From Promicromonospora sukumoe 327MFSha3.1 (GTDB lineage: Bacteria > Actinomycetota > Actinomycetes > Actinomycetales > Cellulomonadaceae), in contig NZ_ARQM01000010.1 of assembly GCF_000385135.1 (NCBI RefSeq), positions 2,108,001-2,172,000 of the forward strand: a stretch of 64,000 nucleotides of DNA, given 5' to 3'. The notes under the pieces were generated by a model, which ran no database searches, was not told the DNA's origin, and was given only the letters and a program-made list of their open reading frames with translations. Below are positions 33,710 through 42,561 of the stretch, piece by piece (position 1 is the stretch's first letter; each line of letters begins with the position of its first letter). The translations under genes were made by a program, and so were the position numbers.

Positions 33710-33987
33710 CAGGGCCGGTGCGATGACGCCGCGGCGCGCAGGACCTGCAGCACGCTCTCGGCGGGGACCTCGCACGGCTTGAGCACGGCGCCGTCCGTGG
33801 TGAACCAGATGTTCGCGCCGAGCCCTTCGGCGCCACCGAGTCGTTCCGCCTCGAACGAGACGACCTTGCCGCCCGCACGCGTGGTGCGGGTGACTCCCCA
33901 GGTCTGTCCAGCTATCCGTGCGCGCGACCAGCCCTCGGGGATCGCCCCGATCAGCGCGTCCAGCCCTTCGTCCCGCGACTCGCCCAT
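33709..33987 (-). CDS. Small hypothetical protein
   Basis: A 92-residue soluble protein, no signal peptide or membrane segment: MGESRDEGLDALIGAIPEGW, ARIAGQTWGVTRTTRAGGKVV, IWFTTDGAVLKPCEVPAESV. The mixed alpha/beta composition and phrase-like motifs suggest a real conserved protein, but I do not recognise the family. GAGAGGGA stands before ATG 33987. Its stop codon begins exactly where the 20-bp tandem repeats end. Confidence 0.65.
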   Translation of the reverse strand: MGESRDEGLDALIGAIPEGWSRARIAGQTWGVTRTTRAGGKVVSFEAERLGGAEGLGANIWFTTDGAVLKPCEVPAESVLQVLRAAASSHRP

Positions 33988-34373
33988 GTGCTCGTCCCTC
34001 TCGCCGCGTGGTCACCCCTGAGTTCGAGGCGCACCCGTCTCAACCTGTCGGCGCGGGCGGGTTGTTCCCGGGGGTAGCGACTGGTCATGGGGCGAGTGGT
34101 CGTGGCGGGGCGTGGGTCTTGTCGGACGCCGTGGCGATGGGCCGGTGGTCCTGCGGCGCACCGACGGCGTTGGTCGGCTGCCGGGTCCCGCCAGGTCGCC
34201 GTTGACGGCGCGATGTCGGCGAAATCGGCTCGTGGCTGTCGGTTCCCGACAGGTCGCTGTCAGTGCCGAGCCGGTCGCTGGCAGTGCCGAGCCGGTTACG
34301 GCCAGTCCTGGGCCAGTCCCAGGCCAGTCCACGGTCACGGTCACGGTCACGGTCGACATGGTTGTTCCCTGGT
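33988..34373. repeat. Repeat-rich gene-free spacer
   Basis: No supported gene. The right half is built of short direct repeats: CAGTGCCGAGCCGGT at 34261-34275 and 34282-34296 (21-bp period), GGCCAGTCC at 34300, 34311 and 34322 (11-bp period), and ACGGTC four times in a row at 34331-34354. On the minus strand this encodes a TVTVTV/TGSAL-type low-complexity frame that is unlikely to be a protein. It sits directly after the HNH gene. Confidence 0.75.
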
Positions 34374-36260
34374 TCAGAACGGCGGCTCGCCATGTGTGGA
34401 CGGGGCAGCGTTGCCGGACGTGTCGGCGGTCGCCAGTGCGGTCGTGGCGTAAGCACGAGGCAGCCGGCGTCCGGTCAGGGCACGCAGGGTCAGGTCCTGA
34501 CTGGTGTCCGGGTCGACCTGGTTCAGGTCCACTCGGGTGTCCAGGACCGTCGGCGGCCGGGTGTGCGTCCGACCTGCGGGTGTGGTCCAGGTCGTGATTC
34601 CCGTCCTCGGGTCGCGCACGACACCCCAGCCCGCATGCGTCTTGAGCAGGTGGTGGCGGCGGCAGAGCGCGTGGAGGTTGTCGGCACGGGTCTGGCCGCG
34701 CGCAGCCTTCCCGGCTGCGTGCTGACTGGCTTCCTGGTCGTGGTCGAACGGCTCGATATGGTCCAGGTCGCACGACACCGCCACCGCGTCACAGCCGATG
34801 AAGGTGCAGGTCCCGTCCCTGGCCTCGACCGCCGAGCGAAGCACCCGTCCCGGCTTGTACGTGGTAGTGGAGTAGTCGGTGAGCACCCCGGTGACCGGGT
34901 CGGTCAGCAGGCGCTGCCAGGTGGCGTCCTCAGCGATAAGCCGTGCAGTCTCAGCGGGTACCGACCCGAACCCGTCCAGTTCACCAGGCATGTCGTCCAG
35001 ACCCAGGAGCGCGCTCGCCGGGACCGTGACCCGGACGACCGGCCGTGTCGGCGTCACCCGCACGACCGTCTCGTGAACGACGGGCGCCAGGCCGCCGCAC
35101 GAGCAGACGGGACCGACACCGGCATCTCCGGTATCCGAACCAGTACCTGCGGCGTCCTCGACCTGCCCCCTCGGAGCGAACCGGCCCCCCGGCACCAGCC
35201 GACCGGTCACGATCCCGGTCAGGCAATCAGCACGGAGCTGACCCAGGGTCCGCTCCTCGCCCGCCATGTACCGCAGCTGGTGCGCCAAGTCGTCCACGAC
35301 GCCCCACACCGCCGCAGCATCTACCGCCGGCAGATATGCCGACAACCAACCCATGTCGTTCTCCGCACGGTCCAGCTGGACGTTGCGGTCCAGTGCCGCG
35401 GCCCGGGCGGTCTCCTCGGCCCCGTGGCGGGCCTTCGCGAACGCCAGCATCTTGTTCCGCAACCACCGCCACGTCCGATACGGCGCCTGGGGTAGGTACC
35501 GGGCAATCGCCTCGGCCCGTTCAGCCACCGTCAGCTGAGCAGCCGAACGGAGGAGGGTGTGCGCCTTCTTCACGTCGATCCGCCCAGCGACCAACGCCTC
35601 GATCACCGTGGGATGCTCGGCACCGGACTCCGCCCGCACCACCACCTCAGACCCCTCCGCCTGCGTGACCACGAGCTCGGCCGTGACCTGCCCGACCAAC
35701 GAGTTATGAGCCAGCGGGCTCGACTCCCGCCCCGCCCGCTCTGCCACAACGTGCGCCTGCACTCCGGCCGCCCACGACTGCAACCGCGCACACGCGCCCA
35801 CGAGGTCCCCCAACATGTCGTCGGACAGAGCCGCCAGCGGGGCCGGCACGACCGCAACGGCACCGGACCCGGGACTGCCCTCGACATCGGGTTCCTCGGC
35901 GAACGCGTGGCCAGCGCCACCATGCGATCCGGCACCCAGCCCCGTGACCTCACTGACAACCCGCGCCAGCTCAGCACCCGGCGCCTCCGCCAGCGCCTCC
36001 CGCAGCACCTCGACGGGCCACAACTCCACCGGCCCGAAATCCGCAGCAGACTCCGGCCGACCACCAGACACGGCGCCACACCATTCCGGCTCCGGCGGCA
36101 CGTCCAGCCCGTGCCGCCCGTCATCGTCACCGAACAACGCCTCACACTCGGCGAACAACGCCGCGAGCCACGCGTCATCGGGCATGGTGCCGTCCACGAA
36201 CGGATCCTCACGCACGGCAGATACCGAGCCTCCACCGCCGTCCGACCATTGCCTGCCCAT
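34374..36260 (-). CDS. DUF222 / HNH endonuclease-domain protein (13E12-repeat family)
   Basis: A 628-residue protein. Seen: a long DUF222 helical region (about residues 130-470: GVQAHVVAERAGRESS, IEALVAGRIDVKKAHTLL), a CSCGG zinc-like insert, and a C-terminal HNH nuclease (DGTCTFIGCDAVAVSCDLDH, EPFDHDQEASQH, NLHALCRRHHLLKTHAGW). Family knowledge: multi-copy actinobacterial proteins long annotated as 13E12 repeats, with possible DNA-nicking or defence roles but no settled function. GGGGGAGG precedes ATG 36260. Direct-repeat DNA lies beside its 3' end. The 287-bp stretch upstream (36261-36547) shows only an AT-richer promoter-like segment. Confidence 0.85.
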   Translation of the reverse strand: MGRQWSDGGGGSVSAVREDPFVDGTMPDDAWLAALFAECEALFGDDDGRHGLDVPPEPEWCGAVSGGRPESAADFGPVELWPVEVLREALAEAPGAELARVVSEVTGLGAGSHGGAGHAFAEEPDVEGSPGSGAVAVVPAPLAALSDDMLGDLVGACARLQSWAAGVQAHVVAERAGRESSPLAHNSLVGQVTAELVVTQAEGSEVVVRAESGAEHPTVIEALVAGRIDVKKAHTLLRSAAQLTVAERAEAIARYLPQAPYRTWRWLRNKMLAFAKARHGAEETARAAALDRNVQLDRAENDMGWLSAYLPAVDAAAVWGVVDDLAHQLRYMAGEERTLGQLRADCLTGIVTGRLVPGGRFAPRGQVEDAAGTGSDTGDAGVGPVCSCGGLAPVVHETVVRVTPTRPVVRVTVPASALLGLDDMPGELDGFGSVPAETARLIAEDATWQRLLTDPVTGVLTDYSTTTYKPGRVLRSAVEARDGTCTFIGCDAVAVSCDLDHIEPFDHDQEASQHAAGKAARGQTRADNLHALCRRHHLLKTHAGWGVVRDPRTGITTWTTPAGRTHTRPPTVLDTRVDLNQVDPDTSQDLTLRALTGRRLPRAYATTALATADTSGNAAPSTHGEPPF

Positions 36261-36547
36261 GCCAACACCTCCCCCGACCCTAATATCACTCCAGCCACAC
36301 CATTACAGCGGACTTTTGTTCGATCCTACGAGGACCCACTGACACCCGCTCGTTCTTCTGCCCGCCGCGTAACCAGCTCCCGTCGGGGTGCGCCAGCGCG
36401 GTCACAGCGGTAGCCAGGACGACGTCGAGACAGAAGGACCGACGCCAAGAGGACGGCGCATCACCAGGGGCGCCGTCCGGCGTCGGCCGACGCGACCACC
36501 CACGGCGCAATACCGTGCGAAGGCGCGTCGACCCCGCCCAGCCAGGA

Positions 36548-37639
36548 CTACTGCCGCACCCCCGTCCGCGCCGCCCGCTCGACCCGGGCGACCAGCCGGC
36601 TGTTGTGTGCGGCCCGCGCGAATCCCGGCGTGTGACGGGTGCCGTCAGCCATGTCCCGCGCGAGGCTCGCGTACACCTCTCCCACGTTGACGGAGGCTCC
36701 GGTCCAGATCTCGGCCGCGGCCGGACCCGTGCCCGTGGCCACCGGACCGTCGGGCACCTCGAACCCAACGCTCGAGGTCAGCGTGAGGTCACCGACCTGG
36801 ACGCCGGCAGGATGGTCGCCCGTGAGCCTGAGCCAGCCGTCGGCACCACGGACTTCCAGGCTGAACCCGGCCTCGGCCACAGGCACACCAGCCAGGACCT
36901 GGACGCTCACCGGCGCACCGGAGGCGGTCTTCACGATGGCGTCCAGGTGGTCCGGGACCTCACGGGTGGTGACGGTGCCGGTGTCGACGAGCTTCACCTC
37001 CGGCCAGAGGAGCTCCGTCCGCGCGTCGATCTCGGTGATGTCCCCGAGGACGGTCTCGACGACGTCCAGGACGTGGCCGACGGCGATCGTCAGGAAGCCC
37101 GCCCCGGCCGCGGCCTTGTCGAAGTACTCGTAGGCGCTCACCGACTCCGGGCCGTTCCCGAAGGTCGTGGCGGTGACACGTGCCGACAGCAGCCGCCCGA
37201 GCCTGCCCTGGGCGACGATCTCGGCCGCCCGGCGCACCGACGGGTTGAGGCTGCCCTGCAGCCCGATCGCGGTGTGCAGCGATCCGGCCGCCGCCGCCAT
37301 CTCCTCGGTCTCCGTGACACTCGCACCCAGCGGGGACTCCGAGTACACGGCCTTGCCCGCCCCGAGGGCGGCGAGCACGAGCTCGCGGTGCGCCGGGACC
37401 TTCACGGCGACGGTGACGAGGTCGATCGACGGGTCGCCGATCAGGTCGTACGGGTCCGCGTACCAGCGTTCGGCCCCGAACAGCTCGGCGGCCTCTCGTG
37501 CGCTCTCCTCGCGCCGGGTGGCCACCGCCGCGAGCACGAGCTGCGGCTGGGCGGCCAGCGCGGGGATGTGGGAGGCGCCGGCCCAGCTCGCCTTCGCGTC
37601 CGCGCCGATGATCCCGACACGGATCGGGTTGCTTGCCAT
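36548..37639 (-). CDS. Gfo/Idh/MocA-family oxidoreductase
   Basis: A 363-residue NAD(P)-dependent dehydrogenase. Seen: N-terminal Rossmann motif VGIIGADAKASWAG, the middle VAVKVPAHRELVLAALGAGKAVYSE in which the usual CEKP Lys is replaced by SESP, and a C-terminal beta-sheet domain. The missing Lys is shared with Gal80-like and some reductase members, so catalysis is uncertain; a regulatory or altered-mechanism role is possible. GGAG precedes ATG 37639. It ends a two-gene minus-strand unit with an aldo/keto reductase 66 bp upstream. Confidence 0.83.
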   Translation of the reverse strand: MASNPIRVGIIGADAKASWAGASHIPALAAQPQLVLAAVATRREESAREAAELFGAERWYADPYDLIGDPSIDLVTVAVKVPAHRELVLAALGAGKAVYSESPLGASVTETEEMAAAAGSLHTAIGLQGSLNPSVRRAAEIVAQGRLGRLLSARVTATTFGNGPESVSAYEYFDKAAAGAGFLTIAVGHVLDVVETVLGDITEIDARTELLWPEVKLVDTGTVTTREVPDHLDAIVKTASGAPVSVQVLAGVPVAEAGFSLEVRGADGWLRLTGDHPAGVQVGDLTLTSSVGFEVPDGPVATGTGPAAAEIWTGASVNVGEVYASLARDMADGTRHTPGFARAAHNSRLVARVERAARTGVRQ

Positions 37640-37705
37640 GGTGTGTTGCTCCGTTCGGTCTGCTGTGGTCAAGGCATGTCGTGTCGACCCCTGCGGGGTC
37701 GTGCT

Positions 37706-38692
<987 letters not shown>

Positions 38693-38749
38693 CGGATGGC
38701 CCTCTCCCGGATCGGTCACCGCGGGCAGCACCCACGCGACCGAGTGAAC

Positions 38750-38809
38750 TTGACGCATCAAGATGAACTTGATGCGTCAATTTCTACCGTGCAGAACTTG
38801 ATGCGTCAA
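38750..38809. promoter_or_regulatory. Three identical MarR operator copies
   Basis: The 13-bp element CTTGATGCGTCAA occurs at 38768-38780 and 38797-38809, and inverted (TTGACGCATCAAG) at 38750-38762. Each copy has TTGA/TCAA arms. They lie between the aldo/keto reductase and the MarR gene, the last 25 bp from the MarR start. Confidence 0.7.
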
Positions 38810-38833
38810 CAACGCGCCCGTAGGCTGCACCGC

Positions 38834-39343
38834 ATGACCTCGACGGCGGACGAGCGACGAGCCGAACCACGCTGGCTGAACCAGGAGGAGCTGGCGGCGT
38901 GGCTGGCCAACTCGGCGATCATGATCAGCCTGCCCGCGGCCCTCGACGCCCGGATGCAGCGCGAGTCCCAGCTGACCTTCTTCGAGTACATGGTTCTCTC
39001 CGTGCTCTCCGAGCAGGAGGACAGGACCATGCAGATGAGCGCGCTGGCCGTCCGGACGTCGGCCTCGCTGTCGCGGCTGTCCCACGTCGTCGGACGGCTG
39101 GAGACGCGCGGGCTGCTTACACGGTCGCGGATCCCGGGCGCGGGACGCCGCACCAACACGACGCTGACCGAAGCCGGCCACGACGTCGTCGTCGCGGCGG
39201 CGCCCGGACACGTCGCGGCGGTCCGCGAGTACCTCATCGACTCGCTGGAACCGCGGGACCTCAAGGCCCTGCAACGCATCGGCACCGCAGTGGAGGCCGC
39301 GATCAACGGCGCAGCGGTCCCCCAGGCCACCACAGAGCAGTAG
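38834..39343 (+). CDS. MarR-family regulator
   Basis: A 169-residue winged-helix protein: FFEYMVLSVLSEQEDRTMQM, recognition region LAVRTSASLSRLSHVVGRLE, wing IPGAGRRTNTTLTEAG, and flanking dimerisation helices. It lies divergent to the aldo/keto reductase with three copies of one operator between, so autoregulation plus control of the reductase is strongly suggested. A 17-bp duplication spans its stop codon. Confidence 0.88.
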   Translation: MTSTADERRAEPRWLNQEELAAWLANSAIMISLPAALDARMQRESQLTFFEYMVLSVLSEQEDRTMQMSALAVRTSASLSRLSHVVGRLETRGLLTRSRIPGAGRRTNTTLTEAGHDVVVAAAPGHVAAVREYLIDSLEPRDLKALQRIGTAVEAAINGAAVPQATTEQ

Positions 39344-39365
39344 GAGACACCGAGCAGTAGGAGAC
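39335..39365 (+). repeat. Short direct duplication over the MarR stop codon
   Basis: GAGCAGTAGGAGAC occurs at 39335-39348 (covering the MarR stop TAG) and again at 39352-39365, a 17-bp period. The second copy supplies part of the ribosome site for the DksA-like gene at 39375. Confidence 0.6.
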
Positions 39366-39374
39366 GGAGGACCA

Positions 39375-39725
39375 ATGGTCTCGATCACCGAGGTCCGCAA
39401 GCTGCTGATCGCCGACCGCGAGCGCACGACCGAGCTGATCTCGTCCCTCACCGGAAGCATCGCCTCGATGGTGGAGGCGACGCAGCTGTCCGCCTCCGAC
39501 GACGAGCACGACCCGGAGGGGTCGACGATCGCGTTCGAGCGCTCGCAGGCGAGCGCCCTGCTCGCCACGGCCACGGAGCACCTGTCCGACGTCGACGCCG
39601 CCCTGGAGCGGGTCGACGCGGGCACCTACGGCCGTTGCGAGCGCTGCGGACAGGCCATCGCCCGCGAGCGCCTGCTGGCCCGGCCCACGGCTCGGACCTG
39701 CATCGCCTGCGCCGCGGCGAGCTAG
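39375..39725 (+). CDS. TraR/DksA-family zinc-finger protein
   Basis: A 116-residue protein with a coiled-coil-type helical hairpin (about residues 5-80) and a C-terminal four-cysteine zinc finger (CERCGQAIARERLLARPTARTC, IAC). DksA-like proteins reach into the RNA polymerase secondary channel; small actinobacterial members resemble RbpA-independent TraR/YbiI types and their targets are unknown. GGAGGA stands just before ATG 39375. It follows the MarR gene by 31 bp. Confidence 0.88.
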   Translation: MVSITEVRKLLIADRERTTELISSLTGSIASMVEATQLSASDDEHDPEGSTIAFERSQASALLATATEHLSDVDAALERVDAGTYGRCERCGQAIARERLLARPTARTCIACAAAS

Positions 39726-39769
39726 TGCCGTGGACCGCCGTCGCACCCGAGGACCCTAGGCTGCGGGGC

Positions 39770-40243
39770 GTGAGATACGACCAACTTGAGGCAGATGTCC
39801 TCAGGCTCATCGTCGGGGCGACCGACAGCAGTGTCCGCGCCTTCGGCGAGCAGACAGTCACCCGCCTCGTGCAGCCGGTGCTGCTGCACGGTGCGGCCGA
39901 GGACGAGCTCACCCAAGAGGCCCGGGACGCGCTCGCCACCGCCTGCGCGAACGTCCTGACGATCAGCGCAGGCGAACTGCACGATGCGCTCGCGACGATC
40001 TACGACGGCATCCTGGTCGACGACGATCTCGATGCCGAGGTCCTGACCGCCGTCAGCGCGTTGGCGCACTGGCACAGCTACCTGGAGCAGAACCGGCGCG
40101 GCGAGCTCTACGAGCTCGCCATCCGCTCCATCGAGGACGTCGACCACCAGGTGTCCGCCGATCTCGACGACTTCCTCGCCGCACCGGAGATGGCCGCCGA
40201 GCGCGAACGCATCCGCCGGCTGCTGGAGCCCGATGGGACGTAG
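39770..40243 (+). CDS. Hypothetical acidic helical protein
   Basis: A 157-residue acidic, apparently all-helical protein: YDQLEADVLRLIVGATDSSV, a middle EARDALATACANVLTISAGE, and VSALAHWHSYLEQNRRGELY. No signal peptide or membrane segment. The family is not recognised. GTG at 39770 is the only start placed after the preceding gene's end that fits; there is no clear ribosome site. It ends 11 bp from the stop of the convergent VOC gene. Confidence 0.6.
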   Translation: MRYDQLEADVLRLIVGATDSSVRAFGEQTVTRLVQPVLLHGAAEDELTQEARDALATACANVLTISAGELHDALATIYDGILVDDDLDAEVLTAVSALAHWHSYLEQNRRGELYELAIRSIEDVDHQVSADLDDFLAAPEMAAERERIRRLLEPDGT

Positions 40244-40254
40244 GGGCCTCCGGT

Positions 40255-40668
40255 TCAGCCCGCTGCCGCGGCGGCGGTCCGGTCGTTGTACACCAGCTCC
40301 CAGACGTGCCCGTCGGGGTCGCTGACATACCCGGTGTACGCCCCGTCGCGCTCGGCCGCCGCCTCGGCGGACCCACCCGCTTCCGGCGCACGGGCGAGGA
40401 CGTCGTCGATCTCCACCTTGCCGCCCATCGCGCACGAGAGGATCACGGCGCCCGGGTGCGGAACCACCGGGCGCGCGTGACCGGCGCGCTCGACGTAGGC
40501 CGCGTACTCGCCCTGCTCGATCAGGAACAGCGACAGGTTCGGCAGCTCGAACGCGATCATCCCCTCGTCGATCCCGGGCGTCTCGAGGCCCAGGCCGTCA
40601 CGGTAGAAGCGCAACGTGCGCTCCAGGTCGGCAACCGGGAGCGAGACGACGACGGTGACGGGGCTCAT
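40255..40668 (-). CDS. VOC (glyoxalase-fold) family protein
   Basis: A 137-residue protein with two beta-alpha-beta-beta-beta modules: VVSLPVADLERTLRFYRDGLGLETPG and the ending DPDGHVWELVYNDRT. The Glu of WELVYN is a usual metal ligand of the fold. Such small proteins act as lyases, dioxygenase-like enzymes or antibiotic-binding proteins; the substrate is not evident. ATG at 40668 is divergent to the ArsR gene with 56 bp between. Confidence 0.85.
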   Translation of the reverse strand: MSPVTVVVSLPVADLERTLRFYRDGLGLETPGIDEGMIAFELPNLSLFLIEQGEYAAYVERAGHARPVVPHPGAVILSCAMGGKVEIDDVLARAPEAGGSAEAAAERDGAYTGYVSDPDGHVWELVYNDRTAAAAAG

Positions 40669-40724
40669 GGCCGTGATCCTAACATGTCTTGTGGTTCATA
40701 TGAATGGTCGGTAATGTTTGGTCC

Positions 40725-41036
40725 ATGGACGGTTTCGCGGTGATCGCCGAGCCGACCCGGCGCGCGATCGTGGACCGCCTCCGGCTCGGCGAGAGCGATG
40801 TGGGCACCCTCGTCGAGGAGCTGCGGGTGTCGCAGCCGCTGGTGTCCAAGCACCTCCGGGTGCTGCGGCAGGCGGGCGTGGTGGAGTCGGAGGTCGCGGG
40901 CAAGCGCCGGATCTACCGGCTCACGGACCGTCCGCTGCCGGACGTGCTCGCCTGGGTCAGGCCCTACGTCGACCGCTGGAGCACGAGCTTCGACCGGCTG
41001 GCCGAGGCACTCGACGACGAGGAGGAACGACGATGA
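40725..41036 (+). CDS. ArsR-family regulator coupled to SRPBCC gene
   Basis: A 103-residue winged-helix protein: VIAEPTRRAIVDRLRLGESDVG, recognition helix LRVSQPLVSKHLRVLRQAGVVE, wing VAGKRRIYRLTD, and the C-terminal RPYVDRWSTSFDRL typical of ArsR proteins paired with Aha1-like genes. No metal-binding CxC. ATG at 40725 follows the divergent spacer. It overlaps the next gene by ATGA, the mirror order of the pair at 20.1-20.9 kb. Confidence 0.88.
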   Translation: MDGFAVIAEPTRRAIVDRLRLGESDVGTLVEELRVSQPLVSKHLRVLRQAGVVESEVAGKRRIYRLTDRPLPDVLAWVRPYVDRWSTSFDRLAEALDDEEERR

Positions 41037-41578
41037 CGGACTCCGTTCAGGCCCCGCGCGACGAGGAGATCGCCGCGCAGGTGCGCGCGCCGATCGAGGT
41101 GCTGCTGGAGCTGGAGGAGGACCGGTGGACGATCGTCATGCGCCGCCGGTTCCCGCACGGCCGGCAGAAGGTGTGGGCCATGCTCACCGATCCCGCGAAG
41201 CTGGCGCGCTGGTCGCCGATCGTGCCCGACCGTCCGCTGGCCGAGCCCGGGCCCGCGACCAGTCGGGAGAACCCCGGCGACGACCCGGCCGACGCCGAGG
41301 TCCTCGTCGCGGACGCGCCGCGACGCCTCACCCACCGCTGGGGCGACGACCTGCTGAGCTGGACGTTGACGCCCGACGGCGACGGCACCGTCCTGGAGCT
41401 GCGCCAGACCACCGCCGAGCGTGCCGCCGCGGCGATGCTGGCCGCAGGCTGGCAGGTGTGCTTCGGGCGTCTGGCCGCCGAGGACGGTACGGACCGGGAG
41501 CGCCCGACCGGCCGGCGCGCACTGGCCTACGGCTGGCAGGAGCTGAGCGACGGCTACGAGAGCCGGTTCTCCGGGTAG
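41033..41578 (+). CDS. SRPBCC (AHSA1-like) protein
   Basis: A 181-residue START-fold protein: MRRRFPHGRQKVWAMLTDPAKLARWSP, the strand-rich middle RLTHRWGDDLLSWTLTPDGD, and a late helix AAAMLAAGWQVCFGRLAA. It likely binds a small hydrophobic molecule. Translationally coupled to ArsR, so the two probably form a sensor/effector unit. Confidence 0.86.
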   Translation: MTDSVQAPRDEEIAAQVRAPIEVLLELEEDRWTIVMRRRFPHGRQKVWAMLTDPAKLARWSPIVPDRPLAEPGPATSRENPGDDPADAEVLVADAPRRLTHRWGDDLLSWTLTPDGDGTVLELRQTTAERAAAAMLAAGWQVCFGRLAAEDGTDRERPTGRRALAYGWQELSDGYESRFSG

Positions 41579-41612
41579 ACACCCCTCCGACCTGGCACAT
41601 AGCGTCTCGGCC

Positions 41613-41852
41613 ATGACCGAGACCACGGAGATCTACGCCGACGACGCCCGCATCGTGCAGCTCATCCCCGCGGACGGGTGGGTCGCCGTCTACAAGGACG
41701 AGCACGCCGAGGTCCGCGCTCCCCTGGTGGCGTGGGGTCTGCGGCGCGACGGGCAGGTCGTGCCGCTGGACACCGCCCCCGAGGGCGACGTCGGCGACCC
41801 CCGGGAGACGGCCGGGTTCGACCGCGTCGAGCGGCTCACTCTTGGGCACTAG
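41613..41852 (+). CDS. Small hypothetical protein
   Basis: A 79-residue acidic protein (MTETTEIYADDARIVQLIPADGW, then VAVYKDEHAEVRAPLVAWGL) that reads as beta-rich. No family recognised. It lies 34 bp after the SRPBCC gene in the same direction and could be the third gene of that operon. The coherent amphipathic pattern supports a real protein, but it is short. Confidence 0.5.
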   Translation: MTETTEIYADDARIVQLIPADGWVAVYKDEHAEVRAPLVAWGLRRDGQVVPLDTAPEGDVGDPRETAGFDRVERLTLGH

Positions 41853-41901
41853 CCTGGGCCGGGGCGGCAGCCAGGCCGACATCCTCGATGGATCCGTACG
41901 G

Positions 41902-42399
41902 TCAGGGTCGGTTCGGGTCGGGGTGCACCACCATGAAGAGCGACCAGGCGGGCGCGGCCGGGTCCTCCGGGCGGGCGGCGAACTCTTCCAGCAGATCCTT
42001 GAGCCGGGTGCGGAACTCCTCCATCTGCGGCGGTGGCAGGCGCAGCGCCATCCTGGTGCCCTCGGCCTCGGTCGCGGGGACGAGGGCGAGCTCCTCCAGG
42101 AACGCGTCGAGCATCGACTTCTCCAGCGCGGGCGATTCGAGCTGCCAGCTCTTGCGCGTCGCGAGATACGGGATCTCTCGTGCGCCGCGCGCGCCGCGCC
42201 GTTCCTCCTGCGCCTCCAGGAACCCGGTGCGGACCAGCGTCCTGGTGTGGTGCAGCACGCTGGCCGGGTCTCGGCCAAGGATCGCCGCGATCTCCTTGTT
42301 CGTGTGCGGCTCCTCCAGGCAGATGCGCAGGATGCGCAGGCGGAGGGCGGAGGCGAGCGCCTTCGCCTCCGCGTCGGTCGCCAGCCGGCGTTCGGTCAT
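41902..42399 (-). CDS. ArsR-like winged-helix regulator
   Basis: A 165-residue protein: KALASALRLRILRICLEEPHTNKEIAAILG with recognition helix DPASVLHHTRTLVRTGFLEA, wing region RGAREIPYLATRKSW, then a longer C-terminal helical part (EFRTRLKDLLEEFAARPED). ATG at 42399 is preferred because the longer open frame crosses the operator. It is divergent to the methyltransferase with a 9-bp-arm palindrome between, so it probably represses that gene and itself. Confidence 0.82.
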   Translation of the reverse strand: MTERRLATDAEAKALASALRLRILRICLEEPHTNKEIAAILGRDPASVLHHTRTLVRTGFLEAQEERRGARGAREIPYLATRKSWQLESPALEKSMLDAFLEELALVPATEAEGTRMALRLPPPQMEEFRTRLKDLLEEFAARPEDPAAPAWSLFMVVHPDPNRP

Positions 42400-42448
42400 G
42401 GTCAGCAGCCTACTGAAGAGCGGGCAGACCGGTGACGGGCTGGAGCGT

Positions 42449-42474
42449 AAGTGATTGACAAAGCCCAATCACTT
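42449..42474. promoter_or_regulatory. Palindromic operator between winged-helix regulator and methyltransferase
   Basis: AAGTGATTG (42449-42457) and CAATCACTT (42466-42474) are perfect 9-bp arms with an eight-base spacer. The site contains TTGACA (42455-42460), a perfect -35 for the rightward methyltransferase transcript. Confidence 0.65.
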
Positions 42475-42561
42475 GCCCAGGATGTCGTCGTGCGCTTCGA
42501 CTTCCACGGATCCACGGATCTACCACCACGCCCATCAGGGCCCGAACAATCGAGGTCGAAC

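Noticed and set aside
34012-34358. Minus-strand frame MSTVTVTVTVDW... in the repeat region
   Set aside because: Low-complexity translation of DNA repeats followed by a Pro/Arg-rich tail; no domain and no conservation signal visible.
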